Assembly (NCBI GenBank): GCA_900315745.1
Contig: ONAG01000015.1
Location: forward strand, 1-56,994
Direction: 5' to 3'
Source of the DNA: an uncultured Prevotellaceae bacterium
GTDB taxonomy: Bacteria > Bacteroidota > Bacteroidia > Bacteroidales > Bacteroidaceae
Length of the DNA stretch: 56,994 nucleotides
Shown here: in pieces, positions 1 through 7,861 of the stretch
Position numbering within the stretch: position 1 is the first letter of the stretch
Layout of the letters: each line of letters starts with the position of its first letter
Notes under the pieces: model-generated
Told to the model about the DNA's origin: nothing
The model's database searches: none
What the model saw: only the letters and a program-made list of their open reading frames with translations
Program-made: the position numbers and the translations under genes

Positions 1-1680
1 CTTGATGTCTCTTGTCGTGTAGATGCACATTTTCCATTCACCGTCCAGGAAAGGCATCTTGAAGGCATAGTTGCCCTCAGCGTCCGTCACGGCATTTCCA
101 ATGAGGCTCTGCCCCTTCTCGTTGTAGAGGCTCACATACATGCGGACATTTGAAACGGGGTTGTGTTTGCGGTACGCTTTCAGCTGACCGTTCAGATAGA
201 ACTGGTCCTCAATGGGCTGCGCCTTGCGGAAGGTGTATTTCTCTGACATCAGCCTCCAGTCATATCTGCGCCAGCCCTGCGTCAGCATCAGCAAGTCGGC
301 ATTCTGTCTGTGCTCTTTGTCATCTGCCTCGAAATAGTAATCCACATTGCGGATGTAGCCCCTCACCTCGGAGGACAGCAGCATCCAAGTCTTCATGTTC
401 CCCTGCTTGCCGTTGGTCATTGTCTGTGCATCAATGGCGGAGAAGGACAGGCTTGCATTGGGGCATGTCTTCAGTTCCAGCTCCACCATTCCGCAGGGCT
501 TCAGCCTTTGGGTGATGGTTGTGACCTGTATGCTGTCTGACTTGTCGGGCTTGGGGCACAGGAAGAACAGCCGCTCCGCCATGATGGCACCCCTGCTGTC
601 AAACACTGTCATCTGGTTCACTCCCTCAGGCATTGCCTGCCTGTCCAGCTCTATCTCCATCAGGGGGGAGGCGGTGAGCGTGTCACAGCGGTAGATGTTC
701 CCGTTGTGCATGATGACATAGCCAAGCATGCTGCCGCATATTCCATCGGTGCATTGCAGCGTGGCGAGCATATTCTCATTGACGGCGTCCAGATGAAGGG
801 CACATCCGTCTCTTTTTGCCTCTGGCAAGTTGAAGAACTGCACCTGATTTTTCTCCTTCTTCCGGAGATTCCGCATCTGCAAGGAGAGTCTTCCTGTATC
901 GGGAACCACCTCAAAGAGACCTCTCCCCAGTGTGTCGGTCTTGACGGAAGCGAGCACATCGCCCTTCTCATTCATCAGAAAGCCCTCTCCCTCGTATGGA
1001 TGCCCGTTGTCATCCACCGCCAGCATTGCCACACGGCTTTTTTTGCCCACAACCATGTCGCCTCCTTCAGGATAGAACTGCACGCTGACGGTCTTCATCT
1101 GACCATCCGTATAGATACCATCTTCGACAGCCCGCACATAGAGGGAGTCCAGTGGATCCCGACGGTTGGGCAGCCTGTGGTGGGAAGAGATGGAAGCAAT
1201 GGTCAGGTCAGAATAATCACCCTCCTTGGCTGGTTTCTTGAAGATGGGGATGACGCGTGAGAACACAGCGTTCGTACCCCAGTTCGTCATGTAGCGCGTG
1301 TAGGCACGCACCTCATAAAGACCAGAACCCAGAATCGTATCGAGCTTCATCTCCCCGTGCGACTGCCCCAGCGAGTCAATGGGGTATTTCAATGTCTGCA
1401 ACACGTCACCAGTCGGGTTGAGCAGCTCCACGTACAGCACCTTGCTCAAATCAGAAGCGCGTCCATCATACGTCCTCGTCACGTATGCCTTGAACCAGAG
1501 TGTCTCGTTCTCGAAGTAACCCATGTTGTCGAAGTGCAGATAGACCTTCTCCTGCGGCACCACCTTGTTGAAGTTCATCGCCTTTTGGATATATGACAGG
1601 ATGCGTGACGTCTCCTCGCTCTGCGCATGCAGAGGCAGGGCGAGAAGCACAAGGAATACTATGTATATCAGACGCTTCAT
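1..1680 (-). CDS. Large secreted MG2-like / TonB-plug-family protein, C-terminus outside window
   Basis: The reverse strand is open for 560 codons from the ATG at 1680 to the window edge, so the gene is truncated by the window and not by mutation. It opens with a signal peptide (MKRLIYIVFLVLLALPLHAQ). Around residues 40-60 it has the motif EKVYLHFDNMGYF, followed by ETLWFKAYV, the hallmark of a large Bacteroidetes family whose N-terminal half is built of macroglobulin (MG2-like) beta-domains and whose missing C-terminal half usually carries a TonB-receptor plug-like domain. Near residues 515-555 a carboxypeptidase-regulatory-like repeat is visible (VTDAEGNYAFKMP). It probably acts in the periplasm or outer membrane; its substrate is unknown. 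The promoter just upstream strongly resembles that of the ECF sigma gene at 7485. The family assignment is by motif recall. Confidence 0.75.
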   Translation of the reverse strand, partial: MKRLIYIVFLVLLALPLHAQSEETSRILSYIQKAMNFNKVVPQEKVYLHFDNMGYFENETLWFKAYVTRTYDGRASDLSKVLYVELLNPTGDVLQTLKYPIDSLGQSHGEMKLDTILGSGLYEVRAYTRYMTNWGTNAVFSRVIPIFKKPAKEGDYSDLTIASISSHHRLPNRRDPLDSLYVRAVEDGIYTDGQMKTVSVQFYPEGGDMVVGKKSRVAMLAVDDNGHPYEGEGFLMNEKGDVLASVKTDTLGRGLFEVVPDTGRLSLQMRNLRKKEKNQVQFFNLPEAKRDGCALHLDAVNENMLATLQCTDGICGSMLGYVIMHNGNIYRCDTLTASPLMEIELDRQAMPEGVNQMTVFDSRGAIMAERLFFLCPKPDKSDSIQVTTITQRLKPCGMVELELKTCPNASLSFSAIDAQTMTNGKQGNMKTWMLLSSEVRGYIRNVDYYFEADDKEHRQNADLLMLTQGWRRYDWRLMSEKYTFRKAQPIEDQFYLNGQLKAYRKHNPVSNVRMYVSLYNEKGQSLIGNAVTDAEGNYAFKMPFLDGEWKMCIYTTRDIK

Positions 1681-1694
1681 GGGTTGTTTCTATT

Positions 1695-1722
1695 TATATA
1701 ACGAATAAGAGAGGCAAAGTTA
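1695..1722 (-). promoter_or_regulatory. Promoter of the MG2-like gene with a motif shared with the ECF sigma promoter
   Basis: On the minus strand a -7 element TAACTTTG (1715-1722) is followed by CC and, after six or seven bases, by ATTCGTTATATA (1695-1706). The same arrangement, with the 12-mer identical, stands before the sigma gene (7492-7519). A clear -33 TTTG is not obvious, which would fit an alternative sigma factor. The link to the window's ECF sigma is inferred. Confidence 0.5.
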
Positions 1723-1848
1723 TACAAAAAAAGTCATTATTTCTTCATTTTTCAAGTTTTACAGTTGTGGGAGTGCAGAACTTCCCAGCCCTGCACATCC
1801 CATGATGAAGTCTTCACCTTTTCTAAATCTTTTATTAATCTCTACCTG

Positions 1849-1947
1849 CATATTACCCATTTCATGAGAAATGTATAAAAACCGAGGCACTTTTTTTATG
1901 AAAAAGGTGCAAATTTAACATTTGGGGACGCAAATGCTGCAAAAGTA
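1849..1947 (-). promoter_or_regulatory. Leader with TACTTTTG promoter element and GGGTAATATG box
   Basis: The minus strand carries TACTTTTG (1940-1947) and, about 85 bases further, GGGTAATATG (1849-1858). In between are AAATGTTAAA, a run of A followed by GTG, and ATACATTT. The same elements in the same order occur at 2995-3082 before the next gene, so this looks like a duplicated or conserved leader rather than chance. The rest of 1681-2062 has no supported gene. Confidence 0.4.
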
Positions 1948-2062
1948 CAAATTCAAATCCGTGCACCCTTAAAACTACTCGTAAAAGACTTTATTTCAGC
2001 GATTTCAAAGAACAATTAGTCCACTTTAACGGGACAGTAGTGGCTTACTATAATGAATATAA

Positions 2063-2857
2063 TCACTCTCTTTCCCTGTCAATGGTGTCATACCGTATTG
2101 GTATCTCCAAGTCCTTGATGTATTTAACATGTCGAAGGAAGAATGTGGCAGGTTTGAATGGTGGAAGAAGTTTTGTCACATTCGTGGCAGAATCTATAAT
2201 TTTATCCATGAGGTCAACAGCCTTTTTGTCAAGAATCCATGATTGAGGTGTCTTCTCGCTTGGAATGGAAATACGAAGTGGTTGAGGCTTGTAAAGCTCT
2301 ATGCATTTGGGCTCACATTTCTCCAATTTCCCTTCTTCATCTAAATAGCATGTCATCACCACCAGACCGTCAAGGTCTGATTGTAGAACTTCTGCGGGAA
2401 CAACATGATGTTTCTTTAGGAAGAAAAATAAACTATCCTCTCCTTCTGAAAATTCGGCAGGAAAATCCCCCTTCCTGAAGTATCCACCAGCAGGGGTTGG
2501 GAAATGCTCCTTTTCTGCATGCAGGTATATAAGTCCGTTCTTACCCCTTTCACCAGCAAGTTCTTCCACAAGTGACTTCACATTCAAGAATACGCATGTT
2601 CCAAAATAATCGAGGTCAAGTTTGGCAAACTCCTCTATGGGAAGCTCCTTTTCATTACATATAATAAGGGGAATACCTCCAAACTCATCCTTTATGTATT
2701 GAATCCTTGCTTCAGGTGTATCGGGATAAGTCTTCTTTTGTGCGTTTAACGGGAGGGACACACATAATAATAGTAATAAAATAGCGATAGCAGAACCATC
2801 GTGGTTGTTACAAATAACGTGGCGAAGATGCCACAAAGATTTGAAAATTTTAATCAT
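2063..2857 (-). CDS. Secreted protein with TonB C-terminal-like domain
   Basis: 264 residues. The N-terminus has a basic stretch and then a hydrophobic run ending in LPLNAQ, which reads as a long signal peptide or membrane anchor. The C-terminal third follows the pattern of TonB C-terminal domains: a strand-turn-strand DGLVVMTCYLDEEGKLEKCEP, then a helix (KKAVDLMDKIID), then LLPPFKPATFFLRHVKYI and a final strand LEIPIRYD. The proline-rich spacer of true TonB energy transducers is absent, so it is probably a periplasmic TonB-C-like protein and not the ExbBD-linked transducer. It lies 227 bases beyond the three-paralog operon with its own leader. Exact function unknown. Confidence 0.6.
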   Translation of the reverse strand: MIKIFKSLWHLRHVICNNHDGSAIAILLLLLCVSLPLNAQKKTYPDTPEARIQYIKDEFGGIPLIICNEKELPIEEFAKLDLDYFGTCVFLNVKSLVEELAGERGKNGLIYLHAEKEHFPTPAGGYFRKGDFPAEFSEGEDSLFFFLKKHHVVPAEVLQSDLDGLVVMTCYLDEEGKLEKCEPKCIELYKPQPLRISIPSEKTPQSWILDKKAVDLMDKIIDSATNVTKLLPPFKPATFFLRHVKYIKDLEIPIRYDTIDRERE

Positions 2858-2994
2858 AATGAATAGTTGTTTTTAAGTTATTAATGTTTTTATAAAGGTT
2901 CAAAATGAATTTGTTAACTGTCAACTTCATTTCTTTACTGTTTTTAGTTGTTTTGGTATATAAGTTTTTTTTGATTGTTATTGTTTTCTATTCA

Positions 2995-3082
2995 CATATT
3001 ACCCCTTTTTAGGAAAATGTATAATGAACACACACACTTTTTTCGAGACCAATGCGTTTTTAACATTTCGTGCGGCAAAGTT
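2995..3082 (-). promoter_or_regulatory. Leader of the TonB-C-like gene, TAACTTTG plus GGGTAATATG
   Basis: Minus strand TAACTTTG (3075-3082) directly abuts the stop codon of the upstream paralog gene. It is followed by GCCGCA, AAATGTTAAA, a run of A ending in GTG, ATACATTT and GGGTAATATG (2995-3004). The order of elements matches 1849-1947. It suggests separate transcription of the gene at 2857. Confidence 0.4.
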
Positions 3083-3084
3083 AC

Positions 3085-4125
3085 CTATTTCCTGTAAACC
3101 TTCTTGCCGTTCTTCCAACTCTTCAGGTTTTCCCAGCTGGTGGGGATGGCGACGCCTCCCTTGGAGGTGATGAGAAAGAAACTATAAGCATCCAGGTCTT
3201 CAACATAAGTGATTCGGATGCGGAACTGCTCCCGGATGTCCTTGTACATGTTTTCCACTCTGATGGGTGAAGACCAACGTCGATTGAACGCTTCCTGCAT
3301 GTCGATGTGGTAGTCGCAGTTGGGGTGTTGGTCGATGAATTCCCATACTGTCTGAAGGACTTCCTCCAAGAGTTCTTTGGCCTTGTCCTTAGGTTGTGCA
3401 TCATAAACCCTGATGGTGGTCTCGCAGGCTTCCCCTTTCACCGCTCCTTCATACTCCAGGATTTCATCCCTGTTGCGCCAATTGTATGCGCTGTCCATCT
3501 CCACTTGCAATGTGTGGTATTTCACCTTTTCCTTTTTAAATACCTTCCCTATTGCCTCCATCAGTTCGTCCATCTCCACCTGCTCAATCTTTCTATCGAT
3601 GCTGTCTGGATAGAACTGATAGTGCAGGTCGGCACTTCCGATGCTGACACGTTGACCTTCCCGAACGTTCTCCCGTTTGTAAGGTATATATTTATAGGTG
3701 AGAATCTCTGGGGCAGGAAAGCGAAATTCTGTTTGTTTCCCCATTTCTGAGTCCATAATTTTCCTTGCATTGCTATATTTCCCCAAGGTCAAGGTGTAAT
3801 AGATGCTGTCCCTGCCCTCCCTGTCCTTTTCCCACAGGTACTTGTCGGTCGCTTCATCGGCAAGTCCCAAGAACGTGCTCTTGATGGAGTCGATCAAGAG
3901 GGCGGGATTGTCATGAGGGTCGCTGTCATTATATTCAGAGACATGGAAACTCATGGATCGATAGTTTCTGGAATAGAATTCCCATACATCCACGCCCATC
4001 GACTTTGCATATTTCATGAGTCCATCTATCTGGGGATTCCTGTACTCTCTCAGTCGCTTGGTGGTCTGTGCCTGCATACCCATGATAAGGCAGATGCCTA
4101 TCATTGTCAATAGAATCTTCTTCAT
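3085..4125 (-). CDS. Secreted paralog 3 of the ECF-sigma operon, unknown function
   Basis: 346 residues from the ATG at 4125; upstream in-frame codons lack a signal peptide, whereas MKKILLTMIGICLIMGMQAQ is a clean one. It is homologous along its whole length to the next two genes: an N-terminal NPQIDGLMKYAKSMG segment, a central GKVFKKEKVKYHTLQVEMDS segment (close to GKVLKKNKMKYRTLHTEMDS in the neighbour), and a C-terminal SWENLKSWKNGKKVYRK tail. No catalytic motif is recognisable. The start lies 16 bases after the stop of the preceding paralog, so the two are co-transcribed. I do not recognise the family; a role as output of the sigma/anti-sigma pair is inference. Confidence 0.75.
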   Translation of the reverse strand: MKKILLTMIGICLIMGMQAQTTKRLREYRNPQIDGLMKYAKSMGVDVWEFYSRNYRSMSFHVSEYNDSDPHDNPALLIDSIKSTFLGLADEATDKYLWEKDREGRDSIYYTLTLGKYSNARKIMDSEMGKQTEFRFPAPEILTYKYIPYKRENVREGQRVSIGSADLHYQFYPDSIDRKIEQVEMDELMEAIGKVFKKEKVKYHTLQVEMDSAYNWRNRDEILEYEGAVKGEACETTIRVYDAQPKDKAKELLEEVLQTVWEFIDQHPNCDYHIDMQEAFNRRWSSPIRVENMYKDIREQFRIRITYVEDLDAYSFFLITSKGGVAIPTSWENLKSWKNGKKVYRK

Positions 4126-4141
4126 ATTTATTTCTTTTTGC

Positions 4142-5248
4142 TTATTGATAATACTTCTTCTTGCCATTCTTCCAGCTCTTCAGCCGACCCCAACCAGCAG
4201 GAAGGACATAGCTTCCCTTCGCGGTTGAGATGAGGAAGCAATATTCATTCCTCCTTTCAATGTATTGGACACTCACACAGAATTGCTCTCGGTCTTCCCT
4301 GCCGACCTTATACACTCTGATGGGCTCAAAGCTCAGACGGCTGAACGCATTTGCATTGTGAATCATGAAATCCGCATCAGGATGCTTGTCCAGATAATTC
4401 CACAATGCCGCTTTTATCTCCTCAAGGATTTCCATCGCCTCTTCTTTCGGTTTCGCATCATATATCCGACTCGTCGTCACACTGCCCATCCCTTGTGGTC
4501 TGCTATAATACAGGATTTCATCCTTGTTTCTCCAATCGTATGTGCTGTCCATTTCCGTATGCAGTGTACGGTACTTCATCTTGTTCTTCTTGAGCACCTT
4601 TCCCACGATCTTTATCAGTTCCCTCATATCCACCTCCACCCTGTTGCTGTCGGCGTCCTCCGGTTGAAACTTATATTCAAACCATCCACTTCCTTGGGTT
4701 GAATGGTAGGTCGCGGGGACATGTCCAGGTTCGTGTTGACTATATTTGAACGCGAGAATCTCAGGAGCAAAAGAATACTCCAGCTCTCTTTCCCTGTCCT
4801 CCCTTCGCCTTTCCTTCACCTTGCTGTTGCTATAGCTCCCCAATGCTACAGTAAAGTACATGCTATCCACACCTCCTTCATGAACTTCCCATATATAACT
4901 CATGCTGGCTTCATCAAGAAGAGCTGAGAAAGTGTTCCTGATCGAATCCATCAACAAGACCGACTTTCTCTCCCTTTCATCATACTCCTGATTGAGCTTC
5001 CCATGCAGATCGTCATCAATGTCCCTCCCCTCAATCTTATATCTGAAGTCATTATATCTCTCCACAAAGAAGCTCATACGCTTATACTCTCCCGTGTGTA
5101 CGACCGTCACCTCCCTCCCCAAAGATTCTGCATAGTTCAGCAGTCCCTCAATCTTGGGGTTCTGGTATTCTCGCAATAGCTTCGTGGTCTGTGCCTGCAT
5201 ACCTATGGTGAGGCAGCAACAGAGTATGATCAATAGTGTCTTCTTCAT
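4142..5248 (-). CDS. Secreted paralog 2 of the ECF-sigma operon, unknown function
   Basis: 368 residues from ATG 5248 (an ATG at 5257 is also in frame but sits directly against the AAGAAAG ribosome site, so 5248 spaces better). The signal peptide is MKKTLLIILCCCLTIGMQAQ. It is the closest relative of the gene at 3085-4125; both share QTTK-LLREY at the mature N-terminus, YDWRN+DEIL in the middle, and GRLKSWKNGKKKYYQ at the end. Compared with its siblings it carries an extra charged insertion (about residues 65-95, rich in Asp, Arg and Glu). No known domain was recognised. Confidence 0.75.
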   Translation of the reverse strand: MKKTLLIILCCCLTIGMQAQTTKLLREYQNPKIEGLLNYAESLGREVTVVHTGEYKRMSFFVERYNDFRYKIEGRDIDDDLHGKLNQEYDERERKSVLLMDSIRNTFSALLDEASMSYIWEVHEGGVDSMYFTVALGSYSNSKVKERRREDRERELEYSFAPEILAFKYSQHEPGHVPATYHSTQGSGWFEYKFQPEDADSNRVEVDMRELIKIVGKVLKKNKMKYRTLHTEMDSTYDWRNKDEILYYSRPQGMGSVTTSRIYDAKPKEEAMEILEEIKAALWNYLDKHPDADFMIHNANAFSRLSFEPIRVYKVGREDREQFCVSVQYIERRNEYCFLISTAKGSYVLPAGWGRLKSWKNGKKKYYQ

Positions 5249-5269
5249 ATTGTTCATCTTTCTTGACGA

Positions 5270-6301
5270 TTACTTCTTGTAGTAGATAGCTTTGCCGTTT
5301 ATCCAGCTTTTCATATTCCGCCAACCCTTGGGAAGCCAGAGGTAGCCATCTGTTTCCTCCACCAAGATGCGGCAGACACCGTCCCATTTATTGCCAGGTG
5401 GATAGAATGTGATGCGGTATTCGTGTGGAGTGTCTTCCCTCTTGGTGTAATCATAAACCTGACTGCGAACCAGATTCACCTCCCATTTCCATTGGTCATA
5501 GGTTGGGGGTATGACGCTCAGCCCAAAGTGAATGTCATACGGATGGTCTTTGTAGTATTGGGCAATCACCTTTCCCAACTGATGATAAATCCTGTCTTCC
5601 ATCTCCTTGGTCGGTATAGTGTACAGGGTGCCCTTTGTCTCAGTGTCGAACCATAATCGTGAGTTTGTTGCGTGGCCGATATATTCCAACTCATCCACTT
5701 TGGTGGGGTAAGTCTGGTCGTGACGGATATAGAGGTCGTGCCGTTCTATGCTATCGTTTTCCAACAGAGGGGCTATGAGTCGGCTCATCTCTGCTACGTC
5801 AATGAAGTGGTTCCTGCTGTTGTCGCCGTTCTCCAGATGATATTCAAACTCAAACCATCCCTTAGGCTTCAACTCACTGGTTCCATCATCATCAAGCGTG
5901 ACGAAGGTGACGTTTTTGTCCGTGTACATCAGTTTGAGCGTCTCTCGGCAGGTAGGGTTGTTGAGGGTGAGCAGGTACATCAGCGTATCCGTGTCTTCCT
6001 CATGACTCTCCCAGAGATAGCTTTCCTTTGCCTCCTTGGAAAGCATACGGCACACGTCCTTCATGGCCTTGAGCTCCTGCTCAGGTTCACTTACATTCCT
6101 GTAGTTGATGGTGTCCTTGAAGTCTGCCAGATGGTAGGTGACGCCAGACCGTCGGATAGAGATTCCCTTCTTGTCAAAGTCTGATGAGCCCAATTTCATC
6201 CTTAGGCAGTGCTGTATCAGACTGTCTATCTTGGGGTTCATCTGGCTATAGGCATTGAGGCTTGCCAGCATGACCATGAGGGTGACGATTGCTCTTGTCA
6301 T
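5270..6301 (-). CDS. Secreted paralog 1 of the ECF-sigma operon, unknown function
   Basis: 343 residues with a signal peptide ending in NAYSQ. It is more diverged than the two genes downstream but keeps the frame of the family: NPKIDSLIQHCLRM near the N-terminus, KESYLWESHEE near residue 110, a GWFEFEYHLENGD strand, a helix with the YYKDHP motif equivalent to IDQHP and LDKHP in the siblings, and GWRNMKSWINGKAIYYKK at the end. The gene follows the anti-sigma gene by 15 bases and precedes its sibling by about 20, so all belong to one transcript. It looks like a tandem duplication that has had time to diverge. Function unknown. Confidence 0.75.
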   Translation of the reverse strand: MTRAIVTLMVMLASLNAYSQMNPKIDSLIQHCLRMKLGSSDFDKKGISIRRSGVTYHLADFKDTINYRNVSEPEQELKAMKDVCRMLSKEAKESYLWESHEEDTDTLMYLLTLNNPTCRETLKLMYTDKNVTFVTLDDDGTSELKPKGWFEFEYHLENGDNSRNHFIDVAEMSRLIAPLLENDSIERHDLYIRHDQTYPTKVDELEYIGHATNSRLWFDTETKGTLYTIPTKEMEDRIYHQLGKVIAQYYKDHPYDIHFGLSVIPPTYDQWKWEVNLVRSQVYDYTKREDTPHEYRITFYPPGNKWDGVCRILVEETDGYLWLPKGWRNMKSWINGKAIYYKK

Positions 6302-6316
6302 ATTGTTGCTTGGGGT

Positions 6317-6991
6317 TTAATAGTCGTCTAAGTCTATGTTGATGGCTAGTTCCACTTGACTGATCATTTCCTCGCCTCGTGACCTGATGGCCCGCTTCAT
6401 CTCTTCGTAAGCAGGGTCAATCTCTCTGATTTCCGGCTCAGAAGCCTTTTCTGGTTCTATGGCTGCAACCTTATAGGGAGGCGCACTGAAGATGATGGAA
6501 TCTGTGGGGACTGTTGCTGTTTCTTTCGTGATTTTTGCCATATACGTCTTGGGAGGGCGATTGATTCTTTGCATCTCCTTTGCCTTGTTCACGCTGTCCA
6601 CCCTCTCCTCGACAGGCTTCAGAGGTTGTTCCTCCACTTGTTTCTGCTCCGTGTGCGGATTACTCTTGATGGTGTCTGCTTGTGCGATGAGATGAGGCTT
6701 TTCATCGTTCCGGCTGTTGAAATAGAAGCCTAATCCCAACAGCAGGGCGATGGCAGCTGCTATGCCTGCATACTTCCACCAAGCCATGCTTTCCTTTTTC
6801 TCTTCCACTTCCACCTTCCCCTCGTCGAACAGGGCGAACATATCCTTGTAGGTTGCCCATTCACCTGCCACCTCGTGGGTGCGGAAGAACTCTGCCAATT
6901 GTGCCTCTTCCTCCAATGTGGAAGTGCCGTCCATGAAACGTTGGAGCAGTCGCTCCACTTCTTGTGTTGTCATTTGTGTATGTCTTTTCAT
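6317..6991 (-). CDS. Membrane-anchored anti-sigma factor-like protein
   Basis: 224 residues from ATG 6991, which overlaps the sigma stop codon as ATGA, implying translational coupling. Residues about 1-60 form a small helical cytoplasmic domain (TTQEVERLLQRFMDGTSTLEEE, then ELAEFF-type pattern) as in Bacteroidetes anti-sigma proteins. One transmembrane helix follows (WWKYAGIAAAIALLLGLGFYF), then a periplasmic, charged, low-complexity part ending in NIDLDDY. No FecR domain is seen. It should hold the ECF sigma inactive at the membrane until an envelope signal arrives; that is family knowledge plus position. An upstream in-frame extension lies wholly inside the sigma gene and is not used here. 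Confidence 0.75.
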   Translation of the reverse strand: MKRHTQMTTQEVERLLQRFMDGTSTLEEEAQLAEFFRTHEVAGEWATYKDMFALFDEGKVEVEEKKESMAWWKYAGIAAAIALLLGLGFYFNSRNDEKPHLIAQADTIKSNPHTEQKQVEEQPLKPVEERVDSVNKAKEMQRINRPPKTYMAKITKETATVPTDSIIFSAPPYKVAAIEPEKASEPEIREIDPAYEEMKRAIRSRGEEMISQVELAINIDLDDY

Positions 6992-7485
6992 TGTTGGTTC
7001 CTCCTTTTTAGTTGTTCCAATAGTTGGTGTCGCGCTCTTGTCAGTAGGGTTGACACTGATGATTGTGTGATGCCGAGCAGGGTGGCTATCTCGCTCAGTT
7101 CCCGATGTTCCAGTTGCCGCATCTTCAGGATGATTCCGCAGGTGTCGGGCAACTGCTCGATTTGTCGGAAGAGCCAATGCTCCAGTTCCTTGTATTCGAG
7201 TGCATCATGCTGGTTCTGTTCCTTGGCGATGACTTCCACCTGCTCGATGTCTTCTTGCTTGTGGTGCAATCGGATGTTGTCGATGCAGGCGTGACGTGCC
7301 GCAATGCTTGCCAACCGTTCCACGGGGTCATCTCCTCCGATGCGTTCATGGATAGCCCACAGCCGCAACATCACGTCTTGTGCCACGTCTTTAGCCTCCT
7401 CTTCGGAGAAGCCGAATCCATGTGCCACACGCAATGCTTGTGTGCGCATTTCCTTCACCTTATGTTCGAACTCTTTTGGTGTCAT
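6988..7485 (-). CDS. ECF-type RNA polymerase sigma factor
   Basis: 165 residues from ATG 7485. Region 2 is visible as FSEEEAKDVAQDVMLRLW and region 4 as CGIILKMRQLEHRELSEIATLL followed by GITQSSVSTLLTRARHQL, a helix-turn-helix. Longer in-frame starts (7509, 7524) would begin at or before the expected transcription start, because a -7 element lies at 7512-7519; MTPKEFEHKV at 7485, preceded by AGGTGAG, is therefore preferred, although the ribosome site is very close. It is the first gene of a five-gene minus-strand operon: sigma, anti-sigma and three secreted paralogs. The promoter motif shared with the MG2-like gene suggests autoregulation and a second target. Confidence 0.88.
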   Translation of the reverse strand: MTPKEFEHKVKEMRTQALRVAHGFGFSEEEAKDVAQDVMLRLWAIHERIGGDDPVERLASIAARHACIDNIRLHHKQEDIEQVEVIAKEQNQHDALEYKELEHWLFRQIEQLPDTCGIILKMRQLEHRELSEIATLLGITQSSVSTLLTRARHQLLEQLKRRNQQ

Positions 7486-7491
7486 CTCACC

Positions 7492-7519
7492 TATATAACG
7501 AATGAACATGGCAAAGTTA
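7492..7519 (-). promoter_or_regulatory. Promoter of the ECF sigma operon
   Basis: Minus strand: run of T, then TTTAACTTTGCC (-7 element 7512-7519), and ATTCGTTATATA at 7492-7503. The same sequence pattern occurs before the gene ending at 1680, and the 12-mer is identical there. Start of transcription would fall near 7505, leaving a leader of about 20 bases to ATG 7485. Confidence 0.55.
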
Positions 7520-7615
7520 AACAAAAAAATGCATCTTTTTTCAAAAAAAGTTCATTTCATGCCAGAAAGACACTTTTTGAACCTCCAATTATCCCGAAGG
7601 GAAATGTTTTAATAA

Positions 7616-7743
7616 AACGTCAGTTCGGTATAAAAGAAAATGCTTTATTGCGGCAAGCCGCCGAAAGAAAAATATAAAAAAACAGGTGAAAATATAAAAA
7701 AACATGATCTTTTTGGCGCAACTTCTTATACCGAACTCACGTT
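7616..7743. mobile_element. Complete 128-bp MITE with 18-bp terminal inverted repeats
   Basis: The left end AACGTCAGTTCGGTATAA (7616-7633) and the right end TTATACCGAACTCACGTT (7726-7743) are inverted repeats matching at 17 of 18 positions. Both flanks read AATAA (7611-7615 and 7744-7748), a perfect 5-bp target-site duplication. It has no coding capacity. Related ends occur at 24295, 32994, 55873 and 56936. Confidence 0.7.
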
Positions 7744-7747
7744 AATA

Positions 7748-7790
7748 AACAAGTTCCTGCGGAACGATTGAGCGGATTAAGCGGATGTGA
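7748..7790 (+). repeat. Dispersed repeat module A (AAGTTCCTGCGGAACGATTG)
   Basis: A short palindrome TTCCTGCGGAA is followed by GATTGAGCGGATTAAGCGG. The same module occurs at about 26487-26530 (same strand) and inverted at about 56135-56180 and 56897-56935. Here and at the right window edge it abuts the MITE end, so the two may move or spread together. Confidence 0.6.
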
Positions 7791-7861
7791 ATTATCATTT
7801 ATATGAATGCGTAACCGTTCAAAATAATTTTATAAGATTGATGGAGAGAGTTCTGTTACGT

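Noticed and set aside
6992-7177. N-terminal extension of the anti-sigma gene
   Set aside because: It would lie entirely within the sigma gene in another frame; the ATGA overlap at 6988-6991 gives a natural start.
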